Below, piece after piece: positions 24,058-33,541 of a DNA stretch of 64,000 nt. Under the pieces are notes generated by a model, which saw nothing but the letters and a program-made list of their open reading frames with translations, made no database searches and had not been told where the DNA came from. The DNA is taken from positions 1-64,000 of the forward strand of contig CANHOA010000014.1 of NCBI GenBank assembly GCA_947462255.1, in the 5' to 3' direction. Numbering within the stretch: position 1 is the stretch's first letter; the number at the start of each line of letters is the position of its first letter. Position numbers and translations under genes: made by a program. The DNA is from Flavobacteriales bacterium (GTDB lineage: Bacteria > Bacteroidota > Bacteroidia > Flavobacteriales_D > Crocinitomicaceae).

Positions 24058-25656
24058 TTACTTCTTTTCCGTTAACATAAATTCAGAGGTCTGATGAAAG
24101 GTAATGTCTGGATAATCTTGCTCAGCCATTGACAACAGGAAAGGAGTTTCAGCTAAAAATATCAAATATCCATCTTTATCACTTGCCATACTAGACGATT
24201 TTGCGCGTTCAAATGCAAGTAGTTTTTCCGGTTTTTCAGCTGTTACCCAACATGCCTTAAAGAAATTTCGATGAACAAATCGACAATTCGCGCCATATTC
24301 ATGAATTAATCGATAATTAATCACCTCAAATTGAAGTTGTCCAACCGTTCCAACAATTTTTCGATTTCCAGGCTGCTGAATAAATAATTGAGCTACTCCC
24401 TCATCAATAAGCTGCCGAATTCCTTTTTCTAATTGCTTAGATTTCATTGGATCTAAATTCTCTAATTCTTGGAAAATTTCTGGTGAAAAGCTTGGTATTC
24501 CTTTGTAGATGAATTTTTCGCCTGAACTTAAGGTATCGCCAATTTTGAAATTCCCAGTATCGTAAAGCCCCACTACATCACCAGGATATGCCTCATCAAT
24601 GATGCTCTTATCTTGGGCTAAAAAGGAGGTTGGGTTTGAAAATTTTAGTTTTTTATCTAAGCGCACATGATAATAAAACGTGTTTCGTTCAAATTTTCCT
24701 GAAACTACGCGTAAAAAAGCAATTCTATCACGGTGTTTAGGATCAAGATTTGCATGAATCTTAAATACAAATCCCGAAAACGCTTCTTCATTGGGTTCAA
24801 CGCGCCGAACATCTGTATCTCTTCCAATTGGAGAGGGAGAAATTTCGCAGAAGGTATCTAGTAATTCTCTGACACCAAAATTATTAACAGCTGAACCAAA
24901 AAATACCGGAGCAATATCGCCCGATAAATAGTCTTCGCGTTTAAATGGGTCATAAATATTTTCAACTATATCTAATTCTTCACACAATTCAGCTGCTGCT
25001 TTTTCTCCAATAGTAGCCGCTAATTTCTCATCCTTTACATCCGAAATTTCCAATACCTTTTCTTCAATTTTTGTTTTATTTGCTGAAAATAAATTCAAAC
25101 TTTGTTGATAGATATTATAAACTCCCTGAAATCGATCCCCCATTCCGATCGGCCAAGTAAGTGGTCGAACTTTAATCGCCAAGGTCTGTTCTAATTCATC
25201 TAATAAATCAAAAGCCTCTTTACCATCGCGATCCATTTTATTAATGAAGACAATCACTGGGGTTTTGCGCATTCGACAAACTTCCATTAGTCGCTTGGTT
25301 TGCTCTTCCACACCATTCGCGCAATCAATTACTAAAATCACGCTGTCAACAGCCGTTAATGTACGAAAAGTGTCCTCTGCAAAGTCTTTGTGACCTGGCG
25401 TATCTAAGATATTGATTTGCTTATTTTTATATTGAAAAGCCATCACAGATGTCGCAACGGATATACCGCGTTGCTTTTCAATTTCCATAAAATCGGAAGT
25501 GGCCGTTTTTTTAATCTTATTATTCTTAACTGCCCCAGCTGTTTGGATTGCACCACCAAAAAGAAGTAATTTCTCCGTTAAGGTTGTTTTACCAGCATCA
25601 GGATGGGAAATAATCCCAAACGTTCTTCTCTTCTCAATTTGTACTTGATCACGCAT
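24058..25656 (-). CDS. prfC: Peptide chain release factor 3
   Basis: A 532-residue translational GTPase. The G1 motif is [15 protein letters not shown]3 is [15 protein letters not shown] and G4 is FINKMDRDG. The start [24 protein letters not shown] and the length are typical of RF3 rather than EF-G. RF3 uses GTP to recycle RF1 and RF2 from the ribosome after peptide release. It is separated from ndk by a terminator at 25672-25693, so it must have a promoter within about 15 bp or depend on readthrough. Confidence 0.96.
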   Translation of the reverse strand: MRDQVQIEKRRTFGIISHPDAGKTTLTEKLLLFGGAIQTAGAVKNNKIKKTATSDFMEIEKQRGISVATSVMAFQYKNKQINILDTPGHKDFAEDTFRTLTAVDSVILVIDCANGVEEQTKRLMEVCRMRKTPVIVFINKMDRDGKEAFDLLDELEQTLAIKVRPLTWPIGMGDRFQGVYNIYQQSLNLFSANKTKIEEKVLEISDVKDEKLAATIGEKAAAELCEELDIVENIYDPFKREDYLSGDIAPVFFGSAVNNFGVRELLDTFCEISPSPIGRDTDVRRVEPNEEAFSGFVFKIHANLDPKHRDRIAFLRVVSGKFERNTFYYHVRLDKKLKFSNPTSFLAQDKSIIDEAYPGDVVGLYDTGNFKIGDTLSSGEKFIYKGIPSFSPEIFQELENLDPMKSKQLEKGIRQLIDEGVAQLFIQQPGNRKIVGTVGQLQFEVINYRLIHEYGANCRFVHRNFFKACWVTAEKPEKLLAFERAKSSSMASDKDGYLIFLAETPFLLSMAEQDYPDITFHQTSEFMLTEKK

Positions 25657-25671
25657 GCATTATAGTGGTAT

Positions 25672-25693
25672 AAAAAAACCGCTAGTTGCGGTT
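25672..25693 (-). terminator. Terminator between ndk and prfC
   Basis: The 6-bp stem aaccgc / gcggtt has a 5-nt loop (25677-25693), followed on the minus strand by seven T. It ends the ndk transcript. Confidence 0.75.
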
Positions 25694-25720
25694 CTTAAAT
25701 AGTAAGTCTAAAGGATTAAC

Positions 25721-26140
25721 TTAAATTATTTCGCTCGAATTGAAATGAAATTCTCCTTCAATTTGGGCGTTTTCATCCGAGTCAGAACCATGAACAGCAT
25801 TCTTTGCCTTACTTTCAGCAAACGACTTTCTAATTGTTCCTTCTGCTGCATCTGCAGGATCAGTAGAACCAATTAATGTTCTGAAATCAGCTACAGCATT
25901 GTCTTTTTCTAAAATTGCAGCTACAATAGGACCAGAAGTCATGTACTCAACCAACTCCATATAAAATGGGCGTTCTGAATGCACCTCATAAAATTTCATC
26001 GCTTGTTCCTTGCTTAACTGCGTATATTTCATCGCTTTTATCGTAAAGCCCGAATGAATAATTAAGTCAATAATCTTTCCCATATGCCCATTTTCGATAG
26101 CATCTGGCTTTAACATTGTAAAGGTTCTATTTGTCGTCAT
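25721..26140 (-). CDS. ndk: Nucleoside diphosphate kinase
   Basis: A 139-residue protein starting at the ATG at 26140 ([18 protein letters not shown]). An earlier in-frame ATG at 26161 overlaps the -7 box and is rejected. The phosphohistidine lies in NAVHGSDS, and TMLKPDA and the Kpn-loop region are standard. It transfers gamma-phosphate between nucleoside triphosphates and diphosphates in the cytosol. The C-terminal tail ([17 protein letters not shown]) is normal for Bacteroidota. Confidence 0.97.
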   Translation of the reverse strand: MTTNRTFTMLKPDAIENGHMGKIIDLIIHSGFTIKAMKYTQLSKEQAMKFYEVHSERPFYMELVEYMTSGPIVAAILEKDNAVADFRTLIGSTDPADAAEGTIRKSFAESKAKNAVHGSDSDENAQIEGEFHFNSSEII

Positions 26141-26158
26141 TTTTTCTAAATTTGAGTG

Positions 26159-26166
26159 CAAAGATA
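26159..26166 (-). promoter_or_regulatory. -7 box of ndk
   Basis: The minus strand reads TATCTTTG, a full match, 18 bp upstream of the chosen ATG at 26140. It supports the downstream start. Confidence 0.55.
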
Positions 26167-26212
26167 AGTAATTAAAAAAAAGTTTACTTTTATTTCTTTA
26201 ATCATTTAGTGT

Positions 26213-26755
26213 ATGGCGCCAATTAAATTTATGTTTATTATCCTCACAGCATCTTTATTATGCTGCTGCAGCGAAACAAAAACTAAAAAGGTGAAAAAAC
26301 CGCGAATTGTCCCAAGCTCAGAAACAACTACAACTCCCCCAATTAATAAAGTAGACTCAGCGGAAATCACAAAGGAAATACCCAAAAAAAAAACGAGAAA
26401 AATAAACCCTCGAGAGAAAACTGAAAAAAAGAACGATACCCTTACTAATGAAGAAATTATACGTGACAACAAAATCCCTGCTATTTGGGAACAAACCTTT
26501 TCAAGCAACAAAAAATGGATGGAATTATATGACTTAAGCAAAGCGTCATTTATTACAGGGTGGAGAAATGAATTTGACGCTAAACCAAGCACGCGCATTA
26601 ACGAATACGAACTTGTATTTGCCTATCGCAGAAGAATGGAAAGTACCTTTAATAAATCTCCTGAATTCATCGAATTCAGCGTACAACGTTTTTCAAAAGA
26701 TGCTGATTTTTTATCTTTTATTAAGTCATTTCCAATACAAGTGAAACCAGACTAG
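26213..26755 (+). CDS. Lipoprotein of unknown function with basic linker
   Basis: A 180-residue protein with a lipoprotein-type signal peptide ending in three consecutive Cys (SLLCCCS, residues 16-18). A Lys/Thr/Pro-rich linker (about residues 21-78, with KKTKRK-like clusters) leads to a compact C-terminal domain (IPAIWEQTFSSNKKWMELY, YRRRMESTFNK). No family is recognised. The linker suggests that the C-terminal domain is held away from the membrane and contacts peptidoglycan or another envelope component. It is divergent from ndk and its stop overlaps the convergent TonB receptor gene by 4 nt. Confidence 0.55.
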   Translation: MAPIKFMFIILTASLLCCCSETKTKKVKKPRIVPSSETTTTPPINKVDSAEITKEIPKKKTRKINPREKTEKKNDTLTNEEIIRDNKIPAIWEQTFSSNKKWMELYDLSKASFITGWRNEFDAKPSTRINEYELVFAYRRRMESTFNKSPEFIEFSVQRFSKDADFLSFIKSFPIQVKPD

Positions 26756-29172
26756 TTTGCTTTTCTTTTGTTCGCAAATTCAACAATTATTCCAATAGTT
26801 GGCTGTACAATTCCGGAGGTGTTTTCAACAAATTTGGCCTTATATCGAGTCGCATCGTTGGGGTCTTCGATGGGAGTTCCATTATTATCGGTTTCTACCA
26901 AAAGAATGGGAGCTAATTTGGCTTTAAATCCGTAGGCATTTTGAATGTCTAAATAAAAATTTAAATTCATCCTATTCAAAAATATTTTCTTGTCGACTCT
27001 TACATTAAGCTGATGAAAACTCGATTCTCGTTTCGTATTTAATGCATTGTAATCCAAAATACCAAAGCCATTTATGTCCCAGTTTTGCTTTAAGGTTGAA
27101 GTTTCTACATCATAAGGTGTATAAGGTGATCCACCTGAGAATAACCACCTAAATCCTACTTCCCAACCTTTCTTAAAGCGCTTTCCTCCTGTAAAAGAAA
27201 CGATGTTTTTGCTATCCCAAGCGGTTGGCACATATAGGTTATTTTTATCCTTGAATTCCGAAACAACAAAAGTGTAGGCCAGAATAGCATAGAACCCTTT
27301 AAATAGTTTCTGTTGATATAAAAATTCTGCGCCATAGGTCCGCCCTTTCGAATTGGAAGAAACGGCTTCATTACCAACAATTCCAAAATCAGAACCAACA
27401 TTAGCAAGCGATATTGAATCCTTGATTGAAAATGGGTATTTATCGTATTTCTTAAAGAAACCCTCAAGGGTGAATCGAGAATTTAATTTCGTTAAATATT
27501 CCGCGCCGAACACAAAATGATCGGCCTGAATGTAGGTGAGGTTATTTGATTTATTAAATAAATCCCCCGACATATCTCTGTAACCCAAAATTGTATAAGA
27601 AGGAAGTTGATGATACCTTGCAACGTTTGCATTCAAGGCAAAAGAAGGGGTAATTCGATAGTTAATGGAAAAACTCGGTGATAGTTGATTGAATGGATTC
27701 ATCATTCCAGTTGAATAATTACTGATGTCGCTCCGGATTCCAACGGAAAGATTCACCTTTTCACCAAAAAAACCTTTGCTGAGTTGCGAGAACAAAGCCG
27801 CTTTGCTCATGAATAAATCCGATTTAAAATCGATAGTAAGTGGATTGCCTTGAACAGTAATTTTATTGAATGTTGAATTGAAATACCGCGCGTATTCATA
27901 CCCCAAACCTACATTCCACTTCCATCCGTTATTTAAGTAAGTATGCTCCATTCTTAGCTTATTCTCTGCTTCAAACGAACTGTAATCCTGTAACTTATTG
28001 GCTTCGGTTTCAATAAAATCCTTGTACCTTGACGAAGTATTATTCAACATGTTTCTACTCAAGACGATCGTTTGAACACTGTTTTTAGAGGTATGACTGT
28101 AATTAATGCCTAGTGTGTAATTCCATTGTTTTTGTAGCGGTAAATTACCCAAAATGAAATCATTGTATTCTCGCTGAATGGTATCGGTGATGTTGTCATT
28201 CACAGTAGTATTTAAACGAAAGTCATCGATGGCGCCCAGACCAATAAAGGAGATTTTGTTTTTGTCATTTAGTTTTACATTCACTTTGTACTGAAAATCG
28301 TTGTATGTCGGTAAAATGGGCAACTTTAAAGCTGCAAATAGGAATTGAAGGTAAGAGCGTCGGGCTGAAAAGATAAAATTGACCTTTTTTCCAATTGGTC
28401 CATCAAAAGTAAGAGCTGCATCACTTGAACCTAAAGCGAAGTTAGTAATCAAACCATCTTTATTCCCATCTTTTTGCTTAAACGATATCACGCTACTCAA
28501 GCCATTGGCGCGATTAGCAGGAAAAGCACCCGAATAGAAATCTACCTCTCGGATAAAATTCACATTTAATAGACCGACTGGTCCACCGCTGCTTCCTTGC
28601 GTAGCAAAATGATTAATGTTTGGCACTTCAATACCGTCTAAATAAAACTTATTTTCTCCTGGCGAGCCCCCTCGAATAATAATATCGTTTCTAAATGTAG
28701 CCCGAGAAGCAACTCCTGGAAGTGCAGCAATAACTTTACTTACATCTCGATTTGCACCAGGCAAACGTTCGATTTCGGTTGCATTGAGCGACTTCAATGA
28801 TAAAGGGGATTCCACATTTCGCTGAAAACGATTGGCACGAATAGTCACTTCCTTCTGTTCAATTACAATCACTTCTAAAAAGAAATCTAAATCGATCGAC
28901 CGTGCATTGGTAACCGTTATCTCATTAATGATTTGGTCTTTAAACCCAGGAGAAGAGGCCTTAAACGAATATACTCCAGGGGCAATTCCTTTAATTTCGT
29001 AACTACCATCATCAGAAGAAATTGCTCCTATCTGCTGATCCAATAACTGTATTTTAACCAATGGTAATCCTACATTTGAACTTGCACTAACAACTTTTCC
29101 ACGCACAATACCAACCTGACTTTGAACGTAACTTATTAGAAATAGGAAAGATACGATGAATAAATATTTCAT
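26752..29172 (-). CDS. TonB-dependent outer-membrane receptor with N-terminal carboxypeptidase-like domain
   Basis: An 806-residue protein. It has a signal peptide at residues 1-18, a carboxypeptidase-regulatory-like domain (about 20-105, GIVRGKVVSASSNVGLPLV) and a plug domain (about 120-240, RLPGANRDVSKVIAALPGVA and DIIIRGGSPGENKFYLDGIEV). A 22-strand-type barrel with many aromatic girdle residues follows. It imports an unidentified ligand through the outer membrane using TonB energy. No SusD partner is adjacent, so it is not a classical polysaccharide utilisation pair. Its start overlaps the end of the glutaminase gene by 1 nt. Confidence 0.9.
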   Translation of the reverse strand: MKYLFIVSFLFLISYVQSQVGIVRGKVVSASSNVGLPLVKIQLLDQQIGAISSDDGSYEIKGIAPGVYSFKASSPGFKDQIINEITVTNARSIDLDFFLEVIVIEQKEVTIRANRFQRNVESPLSLKSLNATEIERLPGANRDVSKVIAALPGVASRATFRNDIIIRGGSPGENKFYLDGIEVPNINHFATQGSSGGPVGLLNVNFIREVDFYSGAFPANRANGLSSVISFKQKDGNKDGLITNFALGSSDAALTFDGPIGKKVNFIFSARRSYLQFLFAALKLPILPTYNDFQYKVNVKLNDKNKISFIGLGAIDDFRLNTTVNDNITDTIQREYNDFILGNLPLQKQWNYTLGINYSHTSKNSVQTIVLSRNMLNNTSSRYKDFIETEANKLQDYSSFEAENKLRMEHTYLNNGWKWNVGLGYEYARYFNSTFNKITVQGNPLTIDFKSDLFMSKAALFSQLSKGFFGEKVNLSVGIRSDISNYSTGMMNPFNQLSPSFSINYRITPSFALNANVARYHQLPSYTILGYRDMSGDLFNKSNNLTYIQADHFVFGAEYLTKLNSRFTLEGFFKKYDKYPFSIKDSISLANVGSDFGIVGNEAVSSNSKGRTYGAEFLYQQKLFKGFYAILAYTFVVSEFKDKNNLYVPTAWDSKNIVSFTGGKRFKKGWEVGFRWLFSGGSPYTPYDVETSTLKQNWDINGFGILDYNALNTKRESSFHQLNVRVDKKIFLNRMNLNFYLDIQNAYGFKAKLAPILLVETDNNGTPIEDPNDATRYKAKFVENTSGIVQPTIGIIVEFANKRKAN

Positions 29173-29747
29173 TAGATAGATTTTAAATTCTTTACAAATT
29201 GAACAAAATTAGAAAGGATTTGTTCTCCATATTTAGTTAAAACTGATTCTGGGTGAAATTGAACACCAAATAGCAATTCGTCTTTCGATTCAATTGCCAT
29301 GACAACACCGCTTGCTGAAATTGCGCTTACGAATTTATCTTCGAGGCCTTCAACTTTCCAACTGTGATATAATCCCACATTGATCTTTTCTGGCAAACCT
29401 TTAAAAAGTTGTCCGCTAGAAATTATATTTATTGTTTCCATTCGACCATGTTTCACCTCAGATTGATTTACTAATGTCCCACCAAGTACCTCAGAAATAG
29501 CTTGCATTCCCAAACAAATGCCTAAAATCGGTATGCTATTACGACATAATGTAATTACGGAAAATATGTTTTTTTTCTCAGATGGTAATCCCGGACCAGG
29601 CGACAATACCACGCAATCGTAATCATGAAGAAGAGCAAGATCTACCTTATCCTCGAGAATTACATCCACCTCACAGCCAAGATTCACAAAATAATGTTGA
29701 ATATTGTACGTAAATGAATCGTAAAAATCTATTAATAATACTCGCAT
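29172..29747 (-). CDS. Anthranilate/aminodeoxychorismate synthase glutamine amidotransferase
   Basis: A 191-residue class I glutamine amidotransferase. The nucleophile Cys is in GICLGMQAI and the catalytic His-Glu is in QFHPESVLT. The start LLIDFYDSFTYNIQHYF and the KHGRMETI block are those of the TrpG/PabA family, which delivers ammonia to chorismate. The synthase partner (TrpE/PabB) is not in this window, so tryptophan versus folate use cannot be settled; an orphan copy beside a receptor gene favours PabA. A -7 box lies 24 bp upstream. Confidence 0.85.
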   Translation of the reverse strand: MRVLLIDFYDSFTYNIQHYFVNLGCEVDVILEDKVDLALLHDYDCVVLSPGPGLPSEKKNIFSVITLCRNSIPILGICLGMQAISEVLGGTLVNQSEVKHGRMETINIISSGQLFKGLPEKINVGLYHSWKVEGLEDKFVSAISASGVVMAIESKDELLFGVQFHPESVLTKYGEQILSNFVQFVKNLKSI

Positions 29748-29770
29748 CTTCCACTTTTGTTTTTACTTTG

Positions 29771-29778
29771 CAAAAGTA
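29771..29778 (-). promoter_or_regulatory. -7 box of the pabA/trpG-like gene
   Basis: The minus strand reads TACTTTTG. It forms a near-palindrome with the adjacent rightward TTACTTTG at 29763-29770, which may serve the RidA gene, so the two divergent promoters are interlocked. Confidence 0.4.
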
Positions 29779-29800
29779 CAAAAGAGATTAAACCTAAAAT

Positions 29801-30181
29801 ATGGATAAAAAAAAATTCTTTATTCCTGGAGCACCGCCTCCAATCGGACCCTACTCTCCTGCCCTTTTAGTAAATGATACACTTTACATAAGTGGTCAAG
29901 TACCCATAAACATAGAATCAGGTAATTTAATCACTGAAAATATCGAATTAGCAACACACCAGGTACTACGAAACATTAAAGCTCTCTTAGCTGAGGCGGA
30001 TATGACCTTGGAAAATGTGGTTAAATGCACTATTTTTATGACCGATTTAAATGAATTTCAAAAAATGAATGCTGTATACGCTAGCTATTTTGAAGGAGTA
30101 GCCCCTGCGCGAGAAACGGTGGAAATTTCTAGATTGCCCATGGATGCTACGATTGAAATTTCCTGTATTGCCATAAAATGA
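29801..30181 (+). CDS. RidA family reactive intermediate/imine deaminase
   Basis: A 126-residue protein of exact RidA length. The family patterns PIGPYSPALLVNDTLYISGQ, NVVKCTIFMTDLNEF and the signature ARETVEISRLPMDATIEI are present, including the Arg that binds the substrate carboxylate. RidA trimers hydrolyse reactive enamines and imines, such as 2-aminoacrylate from PLP enzymes. Its stop overlaps the glycosyltransferase start by 4 nt (ATGA). Confidence 0.95.
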   Translation: MDKKKFFIPGAPPPIGPYSPALLVNDTLYISGQVPINIESGNLITENIELATHQVLRNIKALLAEADMTLENVVKCTIFMTDLNEFQKMNAVYASYFEGVAPARETVEISRLPMDATIEISCIAIK

Positions 30182-32145
30182 CCAATAACATAAGCCCTGA
30201 AATAGACGTTTCTATTATTATCGTTAATTATAACGTAGAATATTTTCTGGAACAATGCTTGAATTCAGTCATGCTTGCCGCCAAGAATGTAAACTGTGAA
30301 GTAATTGTAGTCGATAATAATAGTTCAGATGGCTCCAATGAAATGCTCAATGCAAAATTTCCAAAAGTCCAAGTAATTCAAAACAGCGAAAATGTAGGGT
30401 TTTCAAAAGCAAATAATCAAGGCATAAAAATAGGTAAGGGAAAATATATTTTATTACTAAACCCAGATACGGTAATCGATGAGCAAACGCTAACTAAGAT
30501 TACGGAGCGGATGAATGCCGATGATCAGATTGGCGGATTAGGAGTAAGAATGGTGGACGGAAAGGGTGTTTTCTTACCAGAATCAAAACGAGGTTTACCA
30601 ACCCCTATGGTAGCTTTTTATAAAATTTTTGGCCTCTCATCAATCTTTAAAAAATCGAAACGTTTTGGGCGCTATCATTTAAGCTATTTAGATGAGTTTG
30701 AAGAAAATGAAATTGATATTCTCAGCGGTGCATTTATGTTTATGCGAAAAGAAGTACTCGACAAAATAGGACTTCTTGACGAAGCATTTTTCATGTATGG
30801 TGAAGACATTGATTTATCCTATAGAATTCAAAAAGCAGGGTACAAAAACCTTTATTTTCCCCAAACAACTATAATACATTACAAAGGAGAAAGCACCAAA
30901 AAAAGCTCCGTTAATTACGTCTTTGTCTTTTACAGAGCTATGATTATTTTCGCCAAAAAACATTTTGGCCAAAAGAATGCCTTTCTTTTCTCCACTGCAA
31001 TTAATACTGCAATCTACATTAGAGCTGCTTTAGCGATTGCAAAACGATTGCTTAGCTTTCTAGCACCCATTTTATTCAATACTACGGTACTTCTTTGTGG
31101 CTTATTTGCACTAACCAATCAGTGGCGAATTAGAAATATTTCCTTTCCAGATGAAGCATACTATTTTTTAATTCCCGGCTATTTTGCGATTTGGTCGCTG
31201 AATTACCTCATCTTGGGGGCTTTTGATGAGCCAGTAAAACTAATCAAACAATGCAAAGCCATTATCATTGGCACTATTATCATTCTTGTGTTTTATGCCC
31301 TGCTGCCAAAAGATCTTCAGTTTTCTCGACTTTACATTTTAATTGGGGGCCTTTGGTATTTCTCTTGGCTGATTCTGAATAAAGCCTTATTAAATTTATT
31401 CTCTGGAAAAGGACTAAGCCTCAATCGATCAACTAAACGGAGATTTTTAGTCGTGGGTGACGAAAATGAATTTCACCGTGTAAAAGGAATTATTGAACAA
31501 AATTTTCAATCAATCGATGTGATCTACCCCTTGGCTACATCAGAGTCGTTCAAAGAATCCATTGGCGATATCCGCCAAATTGAACAAATAATTCACGACA
31601 AAAAAATAGATGAAGTTATTTTTTGCGCCAAAAATATTCCCGCTGGAAAGATAATTGAACTAATGACAGCGATCAAAATATCCGATATCGATTTTAAAAT
31701 TGCTCAACCAGATGCCCAATTTATTATTGGAAGCAATTCAATTGATGCCGCTGGAGAAATGTATGTATTGAACATTAATGCACTTAATAATCCGGGCAGT
31801 CTACGATCTAAACGTTTGTTGGACGCATCAGTTTCTATCCTTTTTCTTTTGATGTATCCGTTGCTATTTATAGGATTTAATAAGAAAATAAACCTGCTGT
31901 ACAATCTAGTTGATGTGCTCTTTGCGAAGAAAACCTTGGTGGGGTTTTGCGAAAATGAAAAAATGATTGATTCCCAATTACCTCAATTAAAAAAAGGAGT
32001 GTTGAATTTGATGGACGACTTTGAAAATTTAGACTCCAGCAATATCGATAAAGTTAACTTAATTTATTGCCGAGATTATACTCTATTAAAAGACCTAAAA
32101 TTAATACTAAAACATTGGAAAAAATTAGACAGAAGAACTATATAA
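30178..32145 (+). CDS. Family 2 glycosyltransferase fused to a membrane and degenerate sugar-phosphate-transferase-like region
   Basis: A 655-residue protein. Residues about 8-240 are a GT-A family 2 domain with VDNNSSDGS, LLNPDTVI (nucleotide/metal site) and MYGEDIDLSYRI (catalytic acidic pair), most like rhamnosyl/galactofuranosyl-type WbbL proteins. Four or more transmembrane segments follow (about 280-400). Next comes a nucleotide-binding-like fold (from about 420, RRFLVVGDENEF) and a C-terminal part (from about 541, LRSKRLLDASVSILFLLMYP) that resembles the anchor of undecaprenyl-phosphate sugar transferases without their catalytic core. It probably builds a surface polysaccharide at the inner membrane. 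Confidence 0.8.
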   Translation: MTNNISPEIDVSIIIVNYNVEYFLEQCLNSVMLAAKNVNCEVIVVDNNSSDGSNEMLNAKFPKVQVIQNSENVGFSKANNQGIKIGKGKYILLLNPDTVIDEQTLTKITERMNADDQIGGLGVRMVDGKGVFLPESKRGLPTPMVAFYKIFGLSSIFKKSKRFGRYHLSYLDEFEENEIDILSGAFMFMRKEVLDKIGLLDEAFFMYGEDIDLSYRIQKAGYKNLYFPQTTIIHYKGESTKKSSVNYVFVFYRAMIIFAKKHFGQKNAFLFSTAINTAIYIRAALAIAKRLLSFLAPILFNTTVLLCGLFALTNQWRIRNISFPDEAYYFLIPGYFAIWSLNYLILGAFDEPVKLIKQCKAIIIGTIIILVFYALLPKDLQFSRLYILIGGLWYFSWLILNKALLNLFSGKGLSLNRSTKRRFLVVGDENEFHRVKGIIEQNFQSIDVIYPLATSESFKESIGDIRQIEQIIHDKKIDEVIFCAKNIPAGKIIELMTAIKISDIDFKIAQPDAQFIIGSNSIDAAGEMYVLNINALNNPGSLRSKRLLDASVSILFLLMYPLLFIGFNKKINLLYNLVDVLFAKKTLVGFCENEKMIDSQLPQLKKGVLNLMDDFENLDSSNIDKVNLIYCRDYTLLKDLKLILKHWKKLDRRTI

Positions 32146-32148
32146 TCT

Positions 32149-32179
32149 TTGATTTACTAAGATTTTTTACCTAATTTTG
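32149..32179 (+). promoter_or_regulatory. Promoter of the E2 acyltransferase gene
   Basis: TTG at 32149-32151, a 20-bp spacer and TAATTTTG at 32172-32179 match the Bacteroidota consensus, 22 bp before the ATG. Confidence 0.65.
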
Positions 32180-32201
32180 CCCTCAATAATAGTAAAAAGA
32201 A

Positions 32202-33515
32202 ATGGCTGAAATAGAAATCAGGCTACCAAAAATGGGTGAAAGTGTTACGGAGGCTACCATAACCAACTGGTTAAAAGTTCCTGGTGACAAAATTGCACTC
32301 GATGAAGCACTGGTTGAAGTTGCTACAGATAAAGTTGATAATGAACTACCATCGGAAGTAGCAGGGACCTTAGTAAAATGTTTTTTTGAAAAGGATCAAG
32401 TTGCACAAGTCGGCGACGTTATTGCAATCATATCAACGGATGGACCATCCGAAAATGTAGTGATTTCAAAAACAGAAACGGCAGTAGTTCCAACAACTGA
32501 ATCCCCTCAGGTAAGTAATGCCCCACAAATAGACAAAACTCCTGAACAACCAATTACAGCTGCTTCGAGCGCTCAAGCGCCTCTTGGAGAAAAGAAATTC
32601 TATTCTCCATTGGTGAAAAGCATCGCTCAAAAAGAAAATATTAGCCGTGATCAATTAGACCAAATAAAAGGTACTGGACAAGATGGCCGAGTGACAAAAA
32701 AAGATATTTTAGCATTTCTTGAAAATAAAACAGCAAATCCAATTGCAAAAACTCCTCTGACAATTGCCGATACAAAAATCAGCGCCCCAATTTCAATAGT
32801 AAGTGGAGATGATCAAATTATAGAAATGGATCGCATGCGCAAATTAATTGCGGATCATATGGTGATGTCAAAGCATGTTTCACCACATGTTACCTCTTTC
32901 GTTGAAGCGGACGTTACCAATATTGTAAATTGGAGAAATAAAGTGAAAAGCAAGTTTTTTGACACTTATGGCGAAAACATTACGTTCACCCCTATTTTTA
33001 TTGAAGCTATTGTAAAAGCGATCAAAGATTTTCCAATGATAAATGTATCCGTTAATGGAACAACAATTATTAAGAAAAGTGCCATCAATATCGGAATGGC
33101 AACAGCGCTTCCATCTGGTAATTTAATTGTGCCAGTCATAAAAAATGCAGATCGTCTTAATCTTTTAGGATTAACAAAAGCTGTTAATGAATTAGCAAAT
33201 AATGCTAGAAATAATAAGTTAAAGCCAGATGATACATCCGGTGGAACGTATACCATGACAAACGTTGGTTCTTTTGGAAACGTGATGGGAACACCTATTA
33301 TTAACCAACCTCAAGTAGCCATAATGGCGGTTGGTGCAATACGAAAAATGCCTGCCGTTATTGAAACCCCTGAAGGTGATTTTATCGGTATACGACACAA
33401 AATGTTTTTGTCGCATTCATATGACCATAGAGTTGTAGATGGTGCGCTTGGTGGACAATTTGTGAGACGAGTTGCTGATTATCTTGAGAAATTTGATATT
33501 ACACAAACATTTTAA
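32202..33515 (+). CDS. Dihydrolipoamide acyltransferase E2 of a 2-oxo acid dehydrogenase complex
   Basis: A 437-residue protein. The N-terminal lipoyl domain carries the lipoylated Lys44 in VATDKVDNE. A Pro/Ala/Thr linker follows, then the E1/E3-binding domain (about residues 132-172, YSPLVKSIAQKENIS...GTGQDGRVTKKDI) and the catalytic acyltransferase core with the active-site motif SYDHRVVDGALGG near the C-terminus. Succinyl-, branched-chain and acetyl-transfer E2 cannot be separated with certainty; the PKMGESVTEATI start fits the oxoglutarate/branched-chain type. No E1 or E3 gene lies next to it. lipA, which makes its cofactor, is elsewhere in this window. Confidence 0.88.
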   Translation: MAEIEIRLPKMGESVTEATITNWLKVPGDKIALDEALVEVATDKVDNELPSEVAGTLVKCFFEKDQVAQVGDVIAIISTDGPSENVVISKTETAVVPTTESPQVSNAPQIDKTPEQPITAASSAQAPLGEKKFYSPLVKSIAQKENISRDQLDQIKGTGQDGRVTKKDILAFLENKTANPIAKTPLTIADTKISAPISIVSGDDQIIEMDRMRKLIADHMVMSKHVSPHVTSFVEADVTNIVNWRNKVKSKFFDTYGENITFTPIFIEAIVKAIKDFPMINVSVNGTTIIKKSAINIGMATALPSGNLIVPVIKNADRLNLLGLTKAVNELANNARNNKLKPDDTSGGTYTMTNVGSFGNVMGTPIINQPQVAIMAVGAIRKMPAVIETPEGDFIGIRHKMFLSHSYDHRVVDGALGGQFVRRVADYLEKFDITQTF

Positions 33516-33541
33516 CTACATTTAAGGCTAAAATCTTTATT

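Noticed and set aside
26206-26598. 130-codon leftward frame over the lipoprotein at 26213
   Set aside because: The hydrophobic sequence is the complement of the Lys-rich linker; no support as a gene.
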